From NCBI RefSeq assembly GCF_024609265.1, contig NZ_JANHMP010000002.1, positions 496,001-560,000 of the forward strand: 64,000 nucleotides of DNA, read 5' to 3'. The stretch is from Geothrix campi. GTDB taxonomy: Bacteria > Acidobacteriota > Holophagae > Holophagales > Holophagaceae. The notes beneath the pieces were generated by a model. It made no database searches and had not been told where the DNA came from. It saw only the letters and a list, made by a program, of their open reading frames with translations. Shown piece after piece: positions 8,736 through 18,190 of the stretch. The first letter of the stretch is position 1. Each line of letters opens with the position of its first letter. Position numbers and translations under genes: made by a program.

Positions 8736-9344
8736 ATGGATTCCTCCTCCTTTGTCTCGGCCATCGTCCTGCTGGTGCTGGTGACGGATCCCCTGGGCAA
8801 CATCCCGGTCTTCATCGGGCTGCTGCGTCAGGTGGATCCGGCCCGACGCCAGCGGATCATCGTCCGCGAGGTGCTGTTCGCCTTCGCCATCCTGCTCTTC
8901 TTCGCCGTCTTCGGTCAGAGGGTGCTGCACCTCATGCACCTGACAGACACTTCGTTGGGTATCGCCGGCGGCGTGATCCTCTTCCTCATCGCCCTGAAGA
9001 TGGTGTTCCCCCATCCGGAGGGCCCGACAGACCTTCCCCTCCACGGGGAGCCCTTCCTCGTGCCCCTGGCCATCCCCTTCATCGCCGGGCCTTCGGCCAT
9101 CGCCACCGTGCTGCTGCTGGTGAGCCGGGAGCCCCAGCGGCTCTGGGAGTGGCTGGGCGCCCTGACCGTGGCCATGGCCATTTCGGCCGTGGTGCTCGGC
9201 TTCGCAGAGAAGATCGCCGCCTTCCTGGGCGAGAAGGTCACCCAGGCCTTCGAGCGGCTCATGGGCCTGGTGCTCACGGCCATGGCCATCGAGATGCTGC
9301 TGGCGGGCATCCAGAAGTTCGTGCTGCAGCTCCGGGCGGCCTAA
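8736..9344 (+). CDS. MarC family integral membrane protein
   Basis: A 202-residue six-helix membrane protein of the MarC/YhgN family. Landmarks are VTDPLGNIPVFIGLL near residues 16-30, the matching half-repeat IPFIAGPSAIATVLLL near 113-128, and a C-terminal RLMGLVLTAMAIEMLLAGI. The family was once linked to multiple antibiotic resistance, but its transport function is undefined. It converges on the DUF4442 gene with only 3 bp between the stop codons; a small GGCCT/AGGCC hairpin spans the junction. Confidence 0.9.
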   Translation: MDSSSFVSAIVLLVLVTDPLGNIPVFIGLLRQVDPARRQRIIVREVLFAFAILLFFAVFGQRVLHLMHLTDTSLGIAGGVILFLIALKMVFPHPEGPTDLPLHGEPFLVPLAIPFIAGPSAIATVLLLVSREPQRLWEWLGALTVAMAISAVVLGFAEKIAAFLGEKVTQAFERLMGLVLTAMAIEMLLAGIQKFVLQLRAA

Positions 9345-9347
9345 AGT

Positions 9348-9833
9348 CTAGGCCTTTCGCTTCAGGCTCAGTTCCAGCGTGAACTCCGCCACGAGCTCGA
9401 AGGTGCCATCCGGCAGCTTCACCGAGGCCTGGATGTGCATGGGCTCCGTGATGCGCTCCTCGGAGGCCAGGGTGCGGCGCACCTGGTCGCGGATGGCCGC
9501 GCCCTCCTCGCAGATGAAGTAGACATCGGACTCCGGGCGCTTCAGGAAGGTGGCCTGGAAGGTCTTGAAGACCAGGGAGACCGGCTGCCCGGAGCGCTTG
9601 ATCTGGTCCATGGCCAGCAGCCCACCGGCGCAGTCGGCGCCGATGGCCAGGGCGCCGAAGTACATGGACCCCAGGTGGTTCTTCGTCCAGCGGCGAAGGG
9701 GGATCCGCACCACACAGCGGGTTTCCGTCAGCTCGACGACACTGGGCCTGACCGAGGCCAGGAGGGGGATCTTCAGCCACCCGAACAGGCGCATGCCGAA
9801 GGTCTGTTTCAGGCGTTCGAATGGGAGGGACAT
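9348..9833 (-). CDS. DUF4442 domain protein (second copy)
   Basis: A 161-residue hotdog-fold protein related to the 1569-2030 gene. It has the same layout: N-terminal RLFGWLKIPLL, then KNHLGSMYFGALAIGADCAGGLLAM, and a C-terminal VAEFTLELSL strand. The ATG at 9833 lies 11 bp after the rimM stop and replaces an over-long upstream frame. Its place directly after rimM is where trmD is found in many bacteria. A thioesterase-like function is possible but unproven. Confidence 0.82.
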   Translation of the reverse strand: MSLPFERLKQTFGMRLFGWLKIPLLASVRPSVVELTETRCVVRIPLRRWTKNHLGSMYFGALAIGADCAGGLLAMDQIKRSGQPVSLVFKTFQATFLKRPESDVYFICEEGAAIRDQVRRTLASEERITEPMHIQASVKLPDGTFELVAEFTLELSLKRKA

Positions 9834-9844
9834 GGTTCCGATTG

Positions 9845-10396
9845 TCAGTCGCCCACCAGGTTCACGTCCAGCAGACCTTCGGGCGGATCCAGATCCAGGC
9901 GGCGATTCGGCAGATCCAGGGTCCACCAGGCCTTGATGTACGGGATGTCGCGCTGACCGGTCCGGCCGGGCCGCAGGTCGCGCATCACCACCATGTCATA
10001 GCCCGCGGGGCCTGGATCGAGGCGCAGCACCTCGCCCACCTTGCGCCCGCCGATGAAGACCTCGCAGCCGATCCATTGGTGGCGGAACGTCTCGCCATCG
10101 CCCAGCACAGCCGCCGCCTCGGGCATCCACAGGGCCCAGCCCTTCAGGGTTTCAGCCGCGGTGCGGTCGGGCACCTCGGCGAAGGCGAGGCACGGGCGCT
10201 CCTGGTGCCACCGGAAGCTCCGCAGCTTCACGGGCCGGGCCGGGGCAGCGTCCTTTCCGTGCTCCAGGTCCAGCTGAGGTGGGGCCAGCACCAGGCCCGC
10301 CATGCCCTCCAGCCGTTCCGGCTCGTCCATGACGGAATGGAACAGGAACTCACCCTTGAGCCCCTGGACCTTGGCCAGATGACCCGCCAGCAGCAT
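9845..10396 (-). CDS. rimM: 16S rRNA processing protein RimM
   Basis: Assists maturation of the 30S head domain and binds ribosomal protein S19. The 183-residue product has the N-terminal RimM beta-barrel (AKVQGLKGEFLFHSV) and the C-terminal PRC-barrel (WIGCEVFIGGRKVGEVLRL), with the terminal DLDPPEGLLDVN typical of the family. It starts at an ATG at 10396, immediately next to the khpA stop (10397), so the two are surely one unit. Confidence 0.93.
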   Translation of the reverse strand: MLLAGHLAKVQGLKGEFLFHSVMDEPERLEGMAGLVLAPPQLDLEHGKDAAPARPVKLRSFRWHQERPCLAFAEVPDRTAAETLKGWALWMPEAAAVLGDGETFRHQWIGCEVFIGGRKVGEVLRLDPGPAGYDMVVMRDLRPGRTGQRDIPYIKAWWTLDLPNRRLDLDPPEGLLDVNLVGD

Positions 10397-10651
10397 CTAG
10401 GCCTCCCGCTCGTCCTCGTCGTCCAGTTCGAGGTTCACCATCAGGCCGGCCTTCTCCCCGGCCACCTTGCAGAGGGTCCGGAGCGCCGAGATCATGCGCC
10501 CGTGCTTGCCGATGATGCGCCCGCGATCCCTGGAATCGGCGAAGACCAGCACGTCGCGCTTCTTCCCCTCGCCGCTGATCTCCACCCGCAGGGCCTCCGG
10601 ATAATCCAGCAGGGGGGTCAGCACATCACGCAGGAAGGCTTCGGGGTTCAT
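10397..10651 (-). CDS. khpA: KH-domain RNA-binding protein KhpA
   Basis: An 84-residue single KH domain protein with the nucleic-acid binding GxxG loop GKHG (residues 48-51, within GRIIGKHGRMISALR). Bacterial KhpA, often paired with KhpB/Jag, is a global RNA chaperone; the rpsP-khpA-rimM order is the classical context. The acidic C-terminus (LDDEDEREA) is unusual but short. A terminator-like hairpin separates it from rpsP upstream. Confidence 0.93.
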   Translation of the reverse strand: MNPEAFLRDVLTPLLDYPEALRVEISGEGKKRDVLVFADSRDRGRIIGKHGRMISALRTLCKVAGEKAGLMVNLELDDEDEREA

Positions 10652-10670
10652 AGCTTCTCCGGGAGAACAA

Positions 10671-10697
10671 AGAAAGCCGCACCTGGGCCCGGCTTTC
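10671..10697 (-). terminator. Terminator/attenuator-like hairpin between rpsP and khpA
   Basis: On the minus strand GAAAGCCG pairs with CGGCTTTC across a 10-nt loop and is followed by TTTGTT. It probably sets rpsP expression above that of khpA-rimM. Confidence 0.5.
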
Positions 10698-10783
10698 GAA
10701 GGTCGGAAACCGGCTACGCCGCCTCGATCAAAGATGGATCGTGAACAGAACGACGGGGGCGGAATAAGGAGCTCTAACGAAAC

Positions 10784-10802
10784 AACCAGAACAACGCTGG
10801 TT
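10784..10802 (-). terminator. Small hairpin after rpsP
   Basis: AACCAG/CTGGTT stem with a 7-nt loop, followed by GTTTCGTT on the minus strand, 15 bp after the rpsP stop. It is a weak terminator candidate. Confidence 0.35.
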
Positions 10803-10817
10803 ATTTCGCAAGGCCTC

Positions 10818-11066
10818 CTAAAGGATCTGGTTCTTCTTGAACAGATCGAGCACGGTCTTGGAGGGCTGGGCGCCCTTCTGGAGCCAGGACTTGGCCTTCT
10901 CGGCGTCGATGCGGACCTCTTCGCCGGAACCGGCGATGGGATTCACGAAGCCCAGCACCTCCACGGCGCGGCCGGTGGGGATGCGGTCATTCTCGGAGAC
11001 GACGATGTGGTAGAACGGGCGCTTCTTGGCACCATTGCGAGCAAGTCGGATCGAAAGCATGGGCAC
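10818..11066 (-). CDS. rpsP: 30S ribosomal protein S16
   Basis: The 82-residue S16 is a primary assembly protein of the 30S 5' domain. It begins MPMLSIRLARNGAKKRPFYH and has the conserved DRIPTGRAVEVLGFVNP segment and the typical C-terminal basic/hydrophobic helix. An AGGGAG site precedes the ATG at 11066. It lies in the ffh - TPR - rpsP - khpA - rimM cluster, the usual setting apart from the inserted TPR gene and missing trmD/rplS. Confidence 0.96.
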   Translation of the reverse strand: MPMLSIRLARNGAKKRPFYHIVVSENDRIPTGRAVEVLGFVNPIAGSGEEVRIDAEKAKSWLQKGAQPSKTVLDLFKKNQIL

Positions 11067-11117
11067 TCCCTGAGCAGGAGAGTATATCGCGGAATTCCAC
11101 CGTTCCCAAGCGCTAAT

Positions 11118-12566
11118 TCATGGCTCGAAGCTGGCGGGCGGGAAGCTCCCCTCGAGGACGGCCTGGCGTTCCCGGATGTTCCGCCGCAGGGTGGGCCACC
11201 GGGAATGGGTCCGCATCTTCTCGAGGAAGGGGGAGGTCTCGTACCAGCGGGCGCAACTGAACCCCTGGACGAAGGCCCGCGTGGCGGCGTCCACGGCACG
11301 GTCCGCGTCGCCGAGGAGCGAATAGGCCTCGGCATGCTTGAAGGTCAGCTCCCCGTCGGGGATGCGCAGCTTGCCGCGGACCTCGTCGATGCGCCGAAGT
11401 TCAGCCAGCCCGTCCTCGGTCCGTCCCTCCAGATAGGCCCGGTAGACCCGGCTGAGGTCCTGGAAGGGGCTGGAGCCTGTGGCCGTTTCACCGGCCTTCA
11501 TGTGCGCCAGGGCCTCCCCACGGTTGCCTTTCAGCAGAGCGAGGTAGCCCTGGTAGAACAGGACGCCTGCATCCTCGCGCACGGCACGGGCCCGCTGCAG
11601 ATCCTGCTCGAAGGCGGCCCAGTCGCCGAGATAGAGATTGGTGGTCTCGACGGTCCAGAACGAAGCCGGGGCGAGAGGGGCGATGAGGGTTTCCCGCCGG
11701 ATCATGGCCGAGTGGGCGCCGGCCAGCAGACCCGAGGTGCGGCCGGCGTAGGTGAAACCCAGGTAGAGGTCGGGCACCCTGGGACGGAGGCGCACGGCAT
11801 TGCCGAGAACCCGCAGCGCCAGGTCCTGGTTTCCGGTATCCGTGAGCATCAGGGACCACAGGAAGGTGGCCCGCGGGTGGCCTGGAACCAGGTTCACGGC
11901 GTGCTCGAAGGCCTTGTGGGTGCGGGAACTGAGGCCGATGCCGGCATGGGCGGGGTCCACCCACAGGCTGCGGTAGAGGTGATCGCCCAGGGTGGCCCAG
12001 GCCGTGGCGCACATGGGCTCGGCCTCGGCCAGGGCCTGGGTGGCGGTCAGGTGGGCGGTGGCCTCGCGATCATCCCGGATGGCCATGGCGTGGAGCAGCT
12101 CCCAGAAGTGCTCCGGCTTGCGGGGGTACAGGTCAGCCCTGAAGCGATGGCGGCGCTCCAGGGGCCAACGCGCCACCCAGGTGTCCATGGCCTGTGCTGG
12201 TTCCATGGGCGGTTGGGCATGGCGGACCCAGGGATGTCCCGCCAGCAATTCGGCCGGGGTCGTCCACTGGGTGCTTAATGCCAGTTGCTGCCCCTCGCGG
12301 CGTCCAAGGAAACGGAGAAGTACCAGATCCGCGGGAAGCTTCCGCAGCGCCGCCGGGGTGGGGACCGTGGCGGAATGGGTGACCGTGATGCCGGCCAATA
12401 CCTCGAAGTGATCCGTGATCAGGGTCTCGAGCCCGAGATTGACGTCCGTCTGCTGTGAGGACTCGGGGCTGATGATGAGCACCCGTCTCGCTCCCGCCGA
12501 GAGGGTGCTGGAACGCCAGACCCACGCCCCGGCCAGGCAGACCCCCAGGCACGCGCCCAGGAGCAT
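11118..12566 (-). CDS. Membrane-anchored tetratricopeptide-repeat protein
   Basis: A 482-residue protein with an N-terminal signal anchor (MLLGACLGVCLAGAWVW), then a Rossmann-like segment (RVLIISPESSQQTDVNLGLETLITDHF, residues about 27-60). A long helical region follows with several TPR-like units, e.g. AWATLGDHLYRSLWVDPAHAGI, RATFLWSLMLTDTGNQDLALRVLGNAVRLRP and LFYQGYLALLKGNRGEALAHMKAG. The ATG at 12566 is chosen because the upstream extension overlaps ffh. I do not recognise the family. Its position between ffh and rpsP suggests co-transcription, not necessarily shared function. Confidence 0.75.
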   Translation of the reverse strand: MLLGACLGVCLAGAWVWRSSTLSAGARRVLIISPESSQQTDVNLGLETLITDHFEVLAGITVTHSATVPTPAALRKLPADLVLLRFLGRREGQQLALSTQWTTPAELLAGHPWVRHAQPPMEPAQAMDTWVARWPLERRHRFRADLYPRKPEHFWELLHAMAIRDDREATAHLTATQALAEAEPMCATAWATLGDHLYRSLWVDPAHAGIGLSSRTHKAFEHAVNLVPGHPRATFLWSLMLTDTGNQDLALRVLGNAVRLRPRVPDLYLGFTYAGRTSGLLAGAHSAMIRRETLIAPLAPASFWTVETTNLYLGDWAAFEQDLQRARAVREDAGVLFYQGYLALLKGNRGEALAHMKAGETATGSSPFQDLSRVYRAYLEGRTEDGLAELRRIDEVRGKLRIPDGELTFKHAEAYSLLGDADRAVDAATRAFVQGFSCARWYETSPFLEKMRTHSRWPTLRRNIRERQAVLEGSFPPASFEP

Positions 12567-12613
12567 CCAGATTCTGGCGGATGTCAGGGACCGGAGGAAT
12601 ACCAGGGGAACCT

Positions 12614-13972
12614 CTAGAAGGGAAGGTTGGGGCCGCCGCCCATTTTGGCCATGCGCTGCATGCGGGCCATGAACTTGGGATCGTTCATCTGACCCATCAT
12701 CTTCTTCGTTTCCACGTATTGCTTGATGAGCTGGTTGATCTCGCTCACCGGGCGCCCGCAACCCGAGGCGATCCGGCGCTTGCGCTTGCCGTCGAGCAGG
12801 TTGTGGTTGGCGCGCTCGGCCGGGGTCATGGAGTTGATGATGGCCTCCAGGTGCTTGATGCGCTTGTCCGTGGCCACGCTCGCGAGTTGGTCCTTCATCT
12901 GCCCCAGGCCCGGCAGCATGCCGATGATCTTGTTCATGGAGCCCAGCTTCTGCACCTGCTGGAACTGCTTGCGCATGTCCTCCAGGGTGAACTGGTTCTT
13001 GGCCAGGCGCTTGGCCATGGCCTCGGCTTCCTTCTCGTCAAGCTTGTCCTTGGCGTGCTCGATGAGGCTGAGGACGTCGCCCATGCCGAGGATGCGTTGG
13101 GCCATGCGGTCCGGGTGGAAGCGCTGGAAGTCCTCCAGCTTCTCGCCCTCGCCCACGAACTTCAGGGGCTGGCCCGTGGCCTGCTTGATGCTGAAGGCCG
13201 CGCCGCCGCGGGTATCGCCGTCAGTCTTGGTGAGCACCACACCGGTGATGCCCAGCTTCTCGTGGAAGGCCGTGGCGCTGCGGACCGCGTCCTGGCCCGT
13301 CATGGCGTCGGCCACGAAGAGGATCTCGTCGGGCGAAGTAGCGGCCTTGATGCGGGCCAGCTCCTCCATCAGGGTTTCATCGAGATGCAGACGGCCGGCG
13401 GTATCCAGCACCACCACGTCCCAGCCCTTGAGGCGGGCCTCGGCCACGGCCGCGGCGCAGATGGCGACCGGATCCTTTTCCTCGGTGCGGAAGGAAGGCA
13501 CACCTGCATCCTTGGCCACCACGTGCAGCTGTTCGATGGCCGCGGGACGGTAGACATCCGCGGGTACCAGCAGGGGAGAACGGCCCAGCTTCTTGAGGAA
13601 GACCGCCAACTTGCCGCAGGTGGTGGTCTTGCCCGCGCCCTGGAGGCCCACCATCATCACCACCGTCGGCGGCTTCGAGGCGAAGGCGATGGGGTATTCC
13701 GGCGCCTGGCCACCCATGATCTCCACCAGCTCGCGGTGGACGATGTCAATGAAAGCCTGGGCCGGGTTGAGGCCCTGCATGACCTCCGCGCCGAGCGCCT
13801 TCTCCTTCACCCGCTGCAGGAAGGTGCGGGCCACGCTCACGTGGACGTCGGCCTCGAGCAGGGCCATGCGCACCTCGCGCAGCACAGCCTCAAGGTTGGT
13901 TTCCGTGAATTTCGATTGGCCCCGGAGGGACTTCATCGCTTGGCTGAGCTTCTGGGTGAGGCTGTCGAACAT
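12614..13972 (-). CDS. ffh: Signal recognition particle GTPase Ffh
   Basis: SRP54 homologue that binds 4.5S RNA and signal sequences and docks with FtsY. The 452 residues show the N domain helix bundle, the G domain with P-loop GLQGAGKTT (109-117), DTAGRLH and TKTDGD motifs, and the methionine-rich M domain ending in the repeated MNDPKFMARMQRMAKMGG segment. The length and ATG at 13972 match the family. It begins the minus-strand cluster leading to rpsP and rimM. Confidence 0.96.
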   Translation of the reverse strand: MFDSLTQKLSQAMKSLRGQSKFTETNLEAVLREVRMALLEADVHVSVARTFLQRVKEKALGAEVMQGLNPAQAFIDIVHRELVEIMGGQAPEYPIAFASKPPTVVMMVGLQGAGKTTTCGKLAVFLKKLGRSPLLVPADVYRPAAIEQLHVVAKDAGVPSFRTEEKDPVAICAAAVAEARLKGWDVVVLDTAGRLHLDETLMEELARIKAATSPDEILFVADAMTGQDAVRSATAFHEKLGITGVVLTKTDGDTRGGAAFSIKQATGQPLKFVGEGEKLEDFQRFHPDRMAQRILGMGDVLSLIEHAKDKLDEKEAEAMAKRLAKNQFTLEDMRKQFQQVQKLGSMNKIIGMLPGLGQMKDQLASVATDKRIKHLEAIINSMTPAERANHNLLDGKRKRRIASGCGRPVSEINQLIKQYVETKKMMGQMNDPKFMARMQRMAKMGGGPNLPF

Positions 13973-14075
13973 GGGACTCCGGGTCGCTACGAAAGATTTA
14001 TTCTACCGGCGGTGCCAGGCATTTCCCTGTCGCGAAAGCCATCCTGGGTGATAATCCGGTCCCGTGGAGTCGGAT

Positions 14076-16070
14076 ATGCCGAACCGTTTGGCCGGAAGTC
14101 TCAGCCCCTACCTGCTCCAGCATGCCCACAACCCGGTGGCGTGGAACCCCTGGGATGAGGAGGCCCTCGCAAGGGCTCGGGCCGAGCAGAAGCCCATCTT
14201 CCTCAGCATCGGCTACAGCGCTTGCCACTGGTGCCACGTCATGGAGCGGGAGAGCTTCGAGAACCCGGCCGTGGCCGAGGTGCTGAATGCGCATTTCGTG
14301 TGCATCAAGGTGGACCGGGAGGAGCGGCCCGACCTGGACGACCTCTACATGGACGCCGTGCAGACGCTCACAGGCCGGGGTGGTTGGCCGATGAGTGTGT
14401 GGCTCACCCCGGACCTGGAACCCTTCTATGGGGGCACCTATTTTCCGCCGGAACCCCGCAGCGGCATGCCGGGTTTCATCCCTCTGCTCCACCGCATCGC
14501 GGAAGTATGGCGGGAGGATCGAAGCGGCGTGGTGGCCCAGGCCGGCAGCCTGGCCGCTGAGCTTCAGCGCCAGGCGGCGGTGGAACCCGGCGGCGATCTG
14601 CCGGATACCCAGGTCCTCGATGCGGCCCTGCAGCAGCTCCGCCAGGGGTTCGACGCCCGCTGGGGCGGCTTCGGCCCAGCCCCGAAGTTCCCGCAACAGA
14701 TGGCGGTGGAGTTGATCCTGGCCCGGGGCTCGGCGTCGGATCAGGCCATGGCCCTCCGCACCCTCGATGCGATGTGGGAGGGGGGGATGTACGACCATCT
14801 GGGAGGCGGCTTCGCCCGCTACAGCGTGGACGCGCAATGGCTGGTGCCCCACTTCGAGAAGATGCTCTATGACAACGCCCAGCTGACCGCCTGCTACCTC
14901 GCGGCTTTCCAGGCCACGGGACAGGCGCGCTACGCCCAGGTGGCCCGGCAGACCCTGGACTACCTGCTGCGGGACCTCCGCGACCCCAGCGGCGGGTTCC
15001 ATTCCAGCGAGGATGCGGACAGCGAAGGCGAGGAGGGGAGGTTTTACGTCTTCACGCCGGCCGAGGTGCGCGAAGCCCTGGGCGAGGCCGATGGCGCCCG
15101 CTTTTGTGCAGCCTTCGGCATCACGGAGCAGGGGAACTTCGAACATGGCCGCAGCGTGATCCACCGGTTCTCCTGCCCCACCGGAGCGGTCCAGCCGGAG
15201 GACCAGGACCGCACCCTGCGCGAGGCCCTGAGACTCTGGCGGGACCGGCGCGTGCGGCCCGGCAAGGATGACAAGGTGCTGGCGGCCTGGAACGGCCTGG
15301 CGCTGTCGGCCCTGGCCCGGGGTTTCCAGGTGCTCGGTGATCCGCGCTACCTGGAGGCGGCGCGGGAGTGCGCCCTTTTCCTGCGCCGGGAGCTCTGGCG
15401 GGATGGCCACCTGCTGCGGGTCTGGCGGCAGGGGCAGGCTCACACCCGGGGGTTCCTGGAAGACAGCGCGGCCGTGGTGGAGGGCCTGGTGGACCTCTAC
15501 GAGGCCGGCTTCGACCCCGCCTGGCTGCGCTGGGCGGAGACACTCGCCGAGGGGATGCTGACGCGCTTCCAGGACCCCGCAGAAGGTGGTTTCTTCAGCA
15601 CGGAGGCGGATCAGGCCGATCTGATCTTCCGGCAGAAACCGGGGTTCGACAACGCCATCCCCAGCGGCAACACGCTCGCAGCGCGGGCTCTGCTGCGGTT
15701 GTCGCGGCATCTCCAGCGAGAGGATCTGCGGCAGGCCGCCGAGGGCACCCTCCGGTGCTTCGCGCCCTGGATGCAGCGGGCGCCGCGGGCGTTCCTGGGG
15801 ATGCTGGGGGCGCTTGATCTGGCCTTGCGCGAGCCGGTGGAGGTGGCCATCTCGGGCGATCCCAGCAGCCCAGCGGTGCGGGCCCTGCTGGCGGAGGTCC
15901 ACCGGCGCCACCTGCCGGGCCGGGTCCTGTCCGTATCGGAGGATCAGCTTCTCCCGCTCCACGAGGACCGGGCACCGTCGGAGGCGGGTCCCTTCGCCTT
16001 CGTTTGTCGTGGCCGCATCTGCGCCCGGCCTGTGACGACGCCAGGCGACCTGGCTCTGCTCCTCCGCTGA
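14076..16070 (+). CDS. YyaL/SSP411 family protein (thioredoxin-like DUF255 plus six-hairpin domain)
   Basis: A 664-residue protein of the DUF255/YyaL (spermatogenesis-associated protein 20) family. The N-terminal thioredoxin-like domain carries CHWC (residues 50-53, in [14 protein letters not shown]) and [14 protein letters not shown]. The rest is an (alpha/alpha)6 glycosidase-like barrel with [29 protein letters not shown]. The ATG at 14076 has GGAG 6-7 bp upstream, better than the GTG at 14064. The biochemical function is not known for bacteria; a role in thiol redox or in sugar epimerisation has been suggested only from structure. Confidence 0.9.
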   Translation: MPNRLAGSLSPYLLQHAHNPVAWNPWDEEALARARAEQKPIFLSIGYSACHWCHVMERESFENPAVAEVLNAHFVCIKVDREERPDLDDLYMDAVQTLTGRGGWPMSVWLTPDLEPFYGGTYFPPEPRSGMPGFIPLLHRIAEVWREDRSGVVAQAGSLAAELQRQAAVEPGGDLPDTQVLDAALQQLRQGFDARWGGFGPAPKFPQQMAVELILARGSASDQAMALRTLDAMWEGGMYDHLGGGFARYSVDAQWLVPHFEKMLYDNAQLTACYLAAFQATGQARYAQVARQTLDYLLRDLRDPSGGFHSSEDADSEGEEGRFYVFTPAEVREALGEADGARFCAAFGITEQGNFEHGRSVIHRFSCPTGAVQPEDQDRTLREALRLWRDRRVRPGKDDKVLAAWNGLALSALARGFQVLGDPRYLEAARECALFLRRELWRDGHLLRVWRQGQAHTRGFLEDSAAVVEGLVDLYEAGFDPAWLRWAETLAEGMLTRFQDPAEGGFFSTEADQADLIFRQKPGFDNAIPSGNTLAARALLRLSRHLQREDLRQAAEGTLRCFAPWMQRAPRAFLGMLGALDLALREPVEVAISGDPSSPAVRALLAEVHRRHLPGRVLSVSEDQLLPLHEDRAPSEAGPFAFVCRGRICARPVTTPGDLALLLR

Positions 16071-16173
16071 CAGCCTGGATGTGACCCGATCCCCCCAGGG
16101 AGCAGGGCTACACTGAGAGCTGGCCGCGCGGGTGGTGCGGTCGGCGCACACGGTGATGTGAAAAGGGGCTGCC

Positions 16174-17904
16174 ATGAAGACCTTTGGCTTGAAAATCGAC
16201 CCGCTGACGGGCGAGGAATACTACGAGGTCTACGTCCGGGGCCGGCAGCTGCTGAACGACCCCCACCTGAACAAGGCCTCGGCCTTCACCAAGGAAGAGC
16301 GCTTGAGCCTGGGGCTGGACGGGATGCTGCGCCCCGGCATCGCGACCCTGGACTCCCAGCTGGACCGGACCTACGAGGCCTTCCTGCGCAAACCCGACGA
16401 CCTGGAGCGCTACATCTACCTTTCCGGCCTCCAGGATCGGAACGAAGTCCTTTTCTACCGGCTCCTGATCGATCACCTGGAAGAGATGGTGCCCATCATC
16501 TACACGCCGACGGTCGGCCAGGCCTGCATGCAGATGAGCCACATCCAGCGGCGCTACAGGGGTATCTACGTCACCCCCGAGAACATCGGCAACATCGACC
16601 AGATCTTCCAGGGGTTGTCCCAGCCGCAGGTGAACCTCGTTGTCGTGACCGATGGTGAGCGCATCCTGGGCCTGGGCGACCTGGGCTCGGACGGCATGGG
16701 CATCCCCGTGGGCAAGGTGAGCCTCTATGTAGCCGCCGGAGGCGTCCACCCCGGCGTCTGCCTGCCCGTTACCCTCGACGTGGGCACCAACAATCCCCGC
16801 CTGCTGGAGGACCCCCTCTACCTGGGCATCCGCCGGCCCCGGCTGCGCGGCGTCGAGTACGAGGAACTGGTGGAGAAGTTCGTGCTCGGGGTGAAGCGCA
16901 ACTTCCCCGGCGCGCTGCTCCAGTGGGAGGACTTCGCCAAGCACACGGCCTTCAAGAACCTGGACCGGTACCGCGAGCGGATCCTCTCCTTCAACGACGA
17001 CATCCAGGGCACCGGGTCCACGGCCCTGGCGGCGCTGATGACGGCCATGCGCATCAAGAAGAGCCGCTTCCAGGATGAGCGCTACGTCATCGTGGGCCTG
17101 GGCCAGGCGGGCACGGGCATTGCCATGAACATCCGCGCGGCGCTGAAGGCGGAGGGCCTTTCCGATGTGGAGGCGCGCAAGCGCATCTTCGCGGTGGACA
17201 TGCAGGGGCTGCTCATCGAAGGCGATCCCCTGCTGGAGGGTCCGCAGCTACCGCTGGCCCAGTGCCGGTCCGCGGTGGAGGGCTGGAAGCTGGACGACCC
17301 CTCCCGCATCAGCCTCCAGGACGTGGTCCGCAACGCGCATCCCACCGTGCTCATCGGCGTCACCGCCCAGCCGAACCTCTTCGACGAGGCCATCCTGGCG
17401 GAGACCGCCAGGCACTCGGAACGGCCCATCGTGCTGGCGCTCTCCAACCCCACCCACAAATGCGAGTGCTCACCCGAGGCCGTCTGGAAAGCTACGGACG
17501 GCAAGGGCTTGGTGGCCACGGGCAGTCCCTTCTCCCCCCTGGATTGGAAAGGCCGCACGCTCCAGGCCTCCCAGTGCAACAACATGTACATCTTCCCCGG
17601 TGTGGGCCTCGGCGCCCTGGTCTGCAAGGCCACCCGGATCACGGACAGCATGTTCCTGGCGGCCAGCAAGGCCATCAGCACCTTCGTCACGCCCGAGCAG
17701 GAGGCTACCGGCCTGCTGCTGCCGGAGATGAAGGACATCCGTCAGGTTTCGGCCGCCGTGGCCAAGGCCGTCAGCAAGGAGGCGCGGGATTCGGGGTTGG
17801 GCCGGCTGCTGGATGACGAGAAGCTGGAGGCCATCATCACCAAGGCCCAGTGGGAGCCTCATTACACGGCCTACCGGCCTGGAGCCCCGCGCCAGATGGA
17901 TTGA
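16174..17904 (+). CDS. maeA: NAD-dependent malic enzyme
   Basis: Oxidatively decarboxylates malate to pyruvate, feeding pyruvate from the TCA cycle. The 576-residue product is the large (eukaryote/SfcA-like) form. Motifs are YTPTVGQACMQ with the likely catalytic Tyr at residue 110, DLGSDGMGIPVGK, the metal site WEDFAKHTAF and FNDDIQGTG, and an NAD-binding VGLGQAGTGIA. SNPTHKCECS is the late conserved Asn loop. It starts at the ATG at 16174 with AAGGGG upstream. Coenzyme preference (NAD versus NADP) is inferred from subfamily. Confidence 0.94.
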   Translation: MKTFGLKIDPLTGEEYYEVYVRGRQLLNDPHLNKASAFTKEERLSLGLDGMLRPGIATLDSQLDRTYEAFLRKPDDLERYIYLSGLQDRNEVLFYRLLIDHLEEMVPIIYTPTVGQACMQMSHIQRRYRGIYVTPENIGNIDQIFQGLSQPQVNLVVVTDGERILGLGDLGSDGMGIPVGKVSLYVAAGGVHPGVCLPVTLDVGTNNPRLLEDPLYLGIRRPRLRGVEYEELVEKFVLGVKRNFPGALLQWEDFAKHTAFKNLDRYRERILSFNDDIQGTGSTALAALMTAMRIKKSRFQDERYVIVGLGQAGTGIAMNIRAALKAEGLSDVEARKRIFAVDMQGLLIEGDPLLEGPQLPLAQCRSAVEGWKLDDPSRISLQDVVRNAHPTVLIGVTAQPNLFDEAILAETARHSERPIVLALSNPTHKCECSPEAVWKATDGKGLVATGSPFSPLDWKGRTLQASQCNNMYIFPGVGLGALVCKATRITDSMFLAASKAISTFVTPEQEATGLLLPEMKDIRQVSAAVAKAVSKEARDSGLGRLLDDEKLEAIITKAQWEPHYTAYRPGAPRQMD

Positions 17905-18040
17905 CGCCAGGACAGTTTTTCCCCTTGAGGAGCTTCAGGCGTGACCTAGCCTGTAAGCGGGAAGAGTCCCTCTTTCCTCCCACGGGGCGACCGTTCACGC
18001 CAGCCCCTTCCGGCCCAGGATCTTAGTGGCCGAGACACTT

Positions 18041-18066
18041 GGGCACCCCTTTTGGGGTGCCCTTTT
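18041..18066 (+). terminator. Rho-independent terminator
   Basis: Perfect 9-bp stem GGGCACCCC/GGGGTGCCC with a TTTT loop, followed by TTTT. It lies 137 bp past the malic enzyme stop and is the first good plus-strand terminator after it. No gene is evident in 17905-18040. Confidence 0.8.
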
Positions 18067-18145
18067 CATGCTCCGGGTGTTCCTCCTCTGGCAACGCGCC
18101 AGATTGCTCCCAGATAGGCCTCTGGGTGCCTGCTTCAAGGACACG

Positions 18146-18172
18146 AAAAAGGCCCGGCAATGCCGGGCCTTT
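18146..18172 (-). terminator. Rho-independent terminator of the small 18191-18391 gene
   Basis: On the minus strand AAGGCCCGGCA pairs with TGCCGGGCCTT around a minimal loop and is followed by a run of five T. It lies about 20 bp beyond the small gene's stop codon, supporting that gene as real. Confidence 0.85.
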
Positions 18173-18190
18173 GAATGGGATGGAACTGCT

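Noticed and set aside
13998-16175. 725-codon minus-strand open frame over the YyaL-family gene
   Set aside because: Shadow of the plus-strand YyaL-family gene, whose motifs (CHWC and others) are clear.
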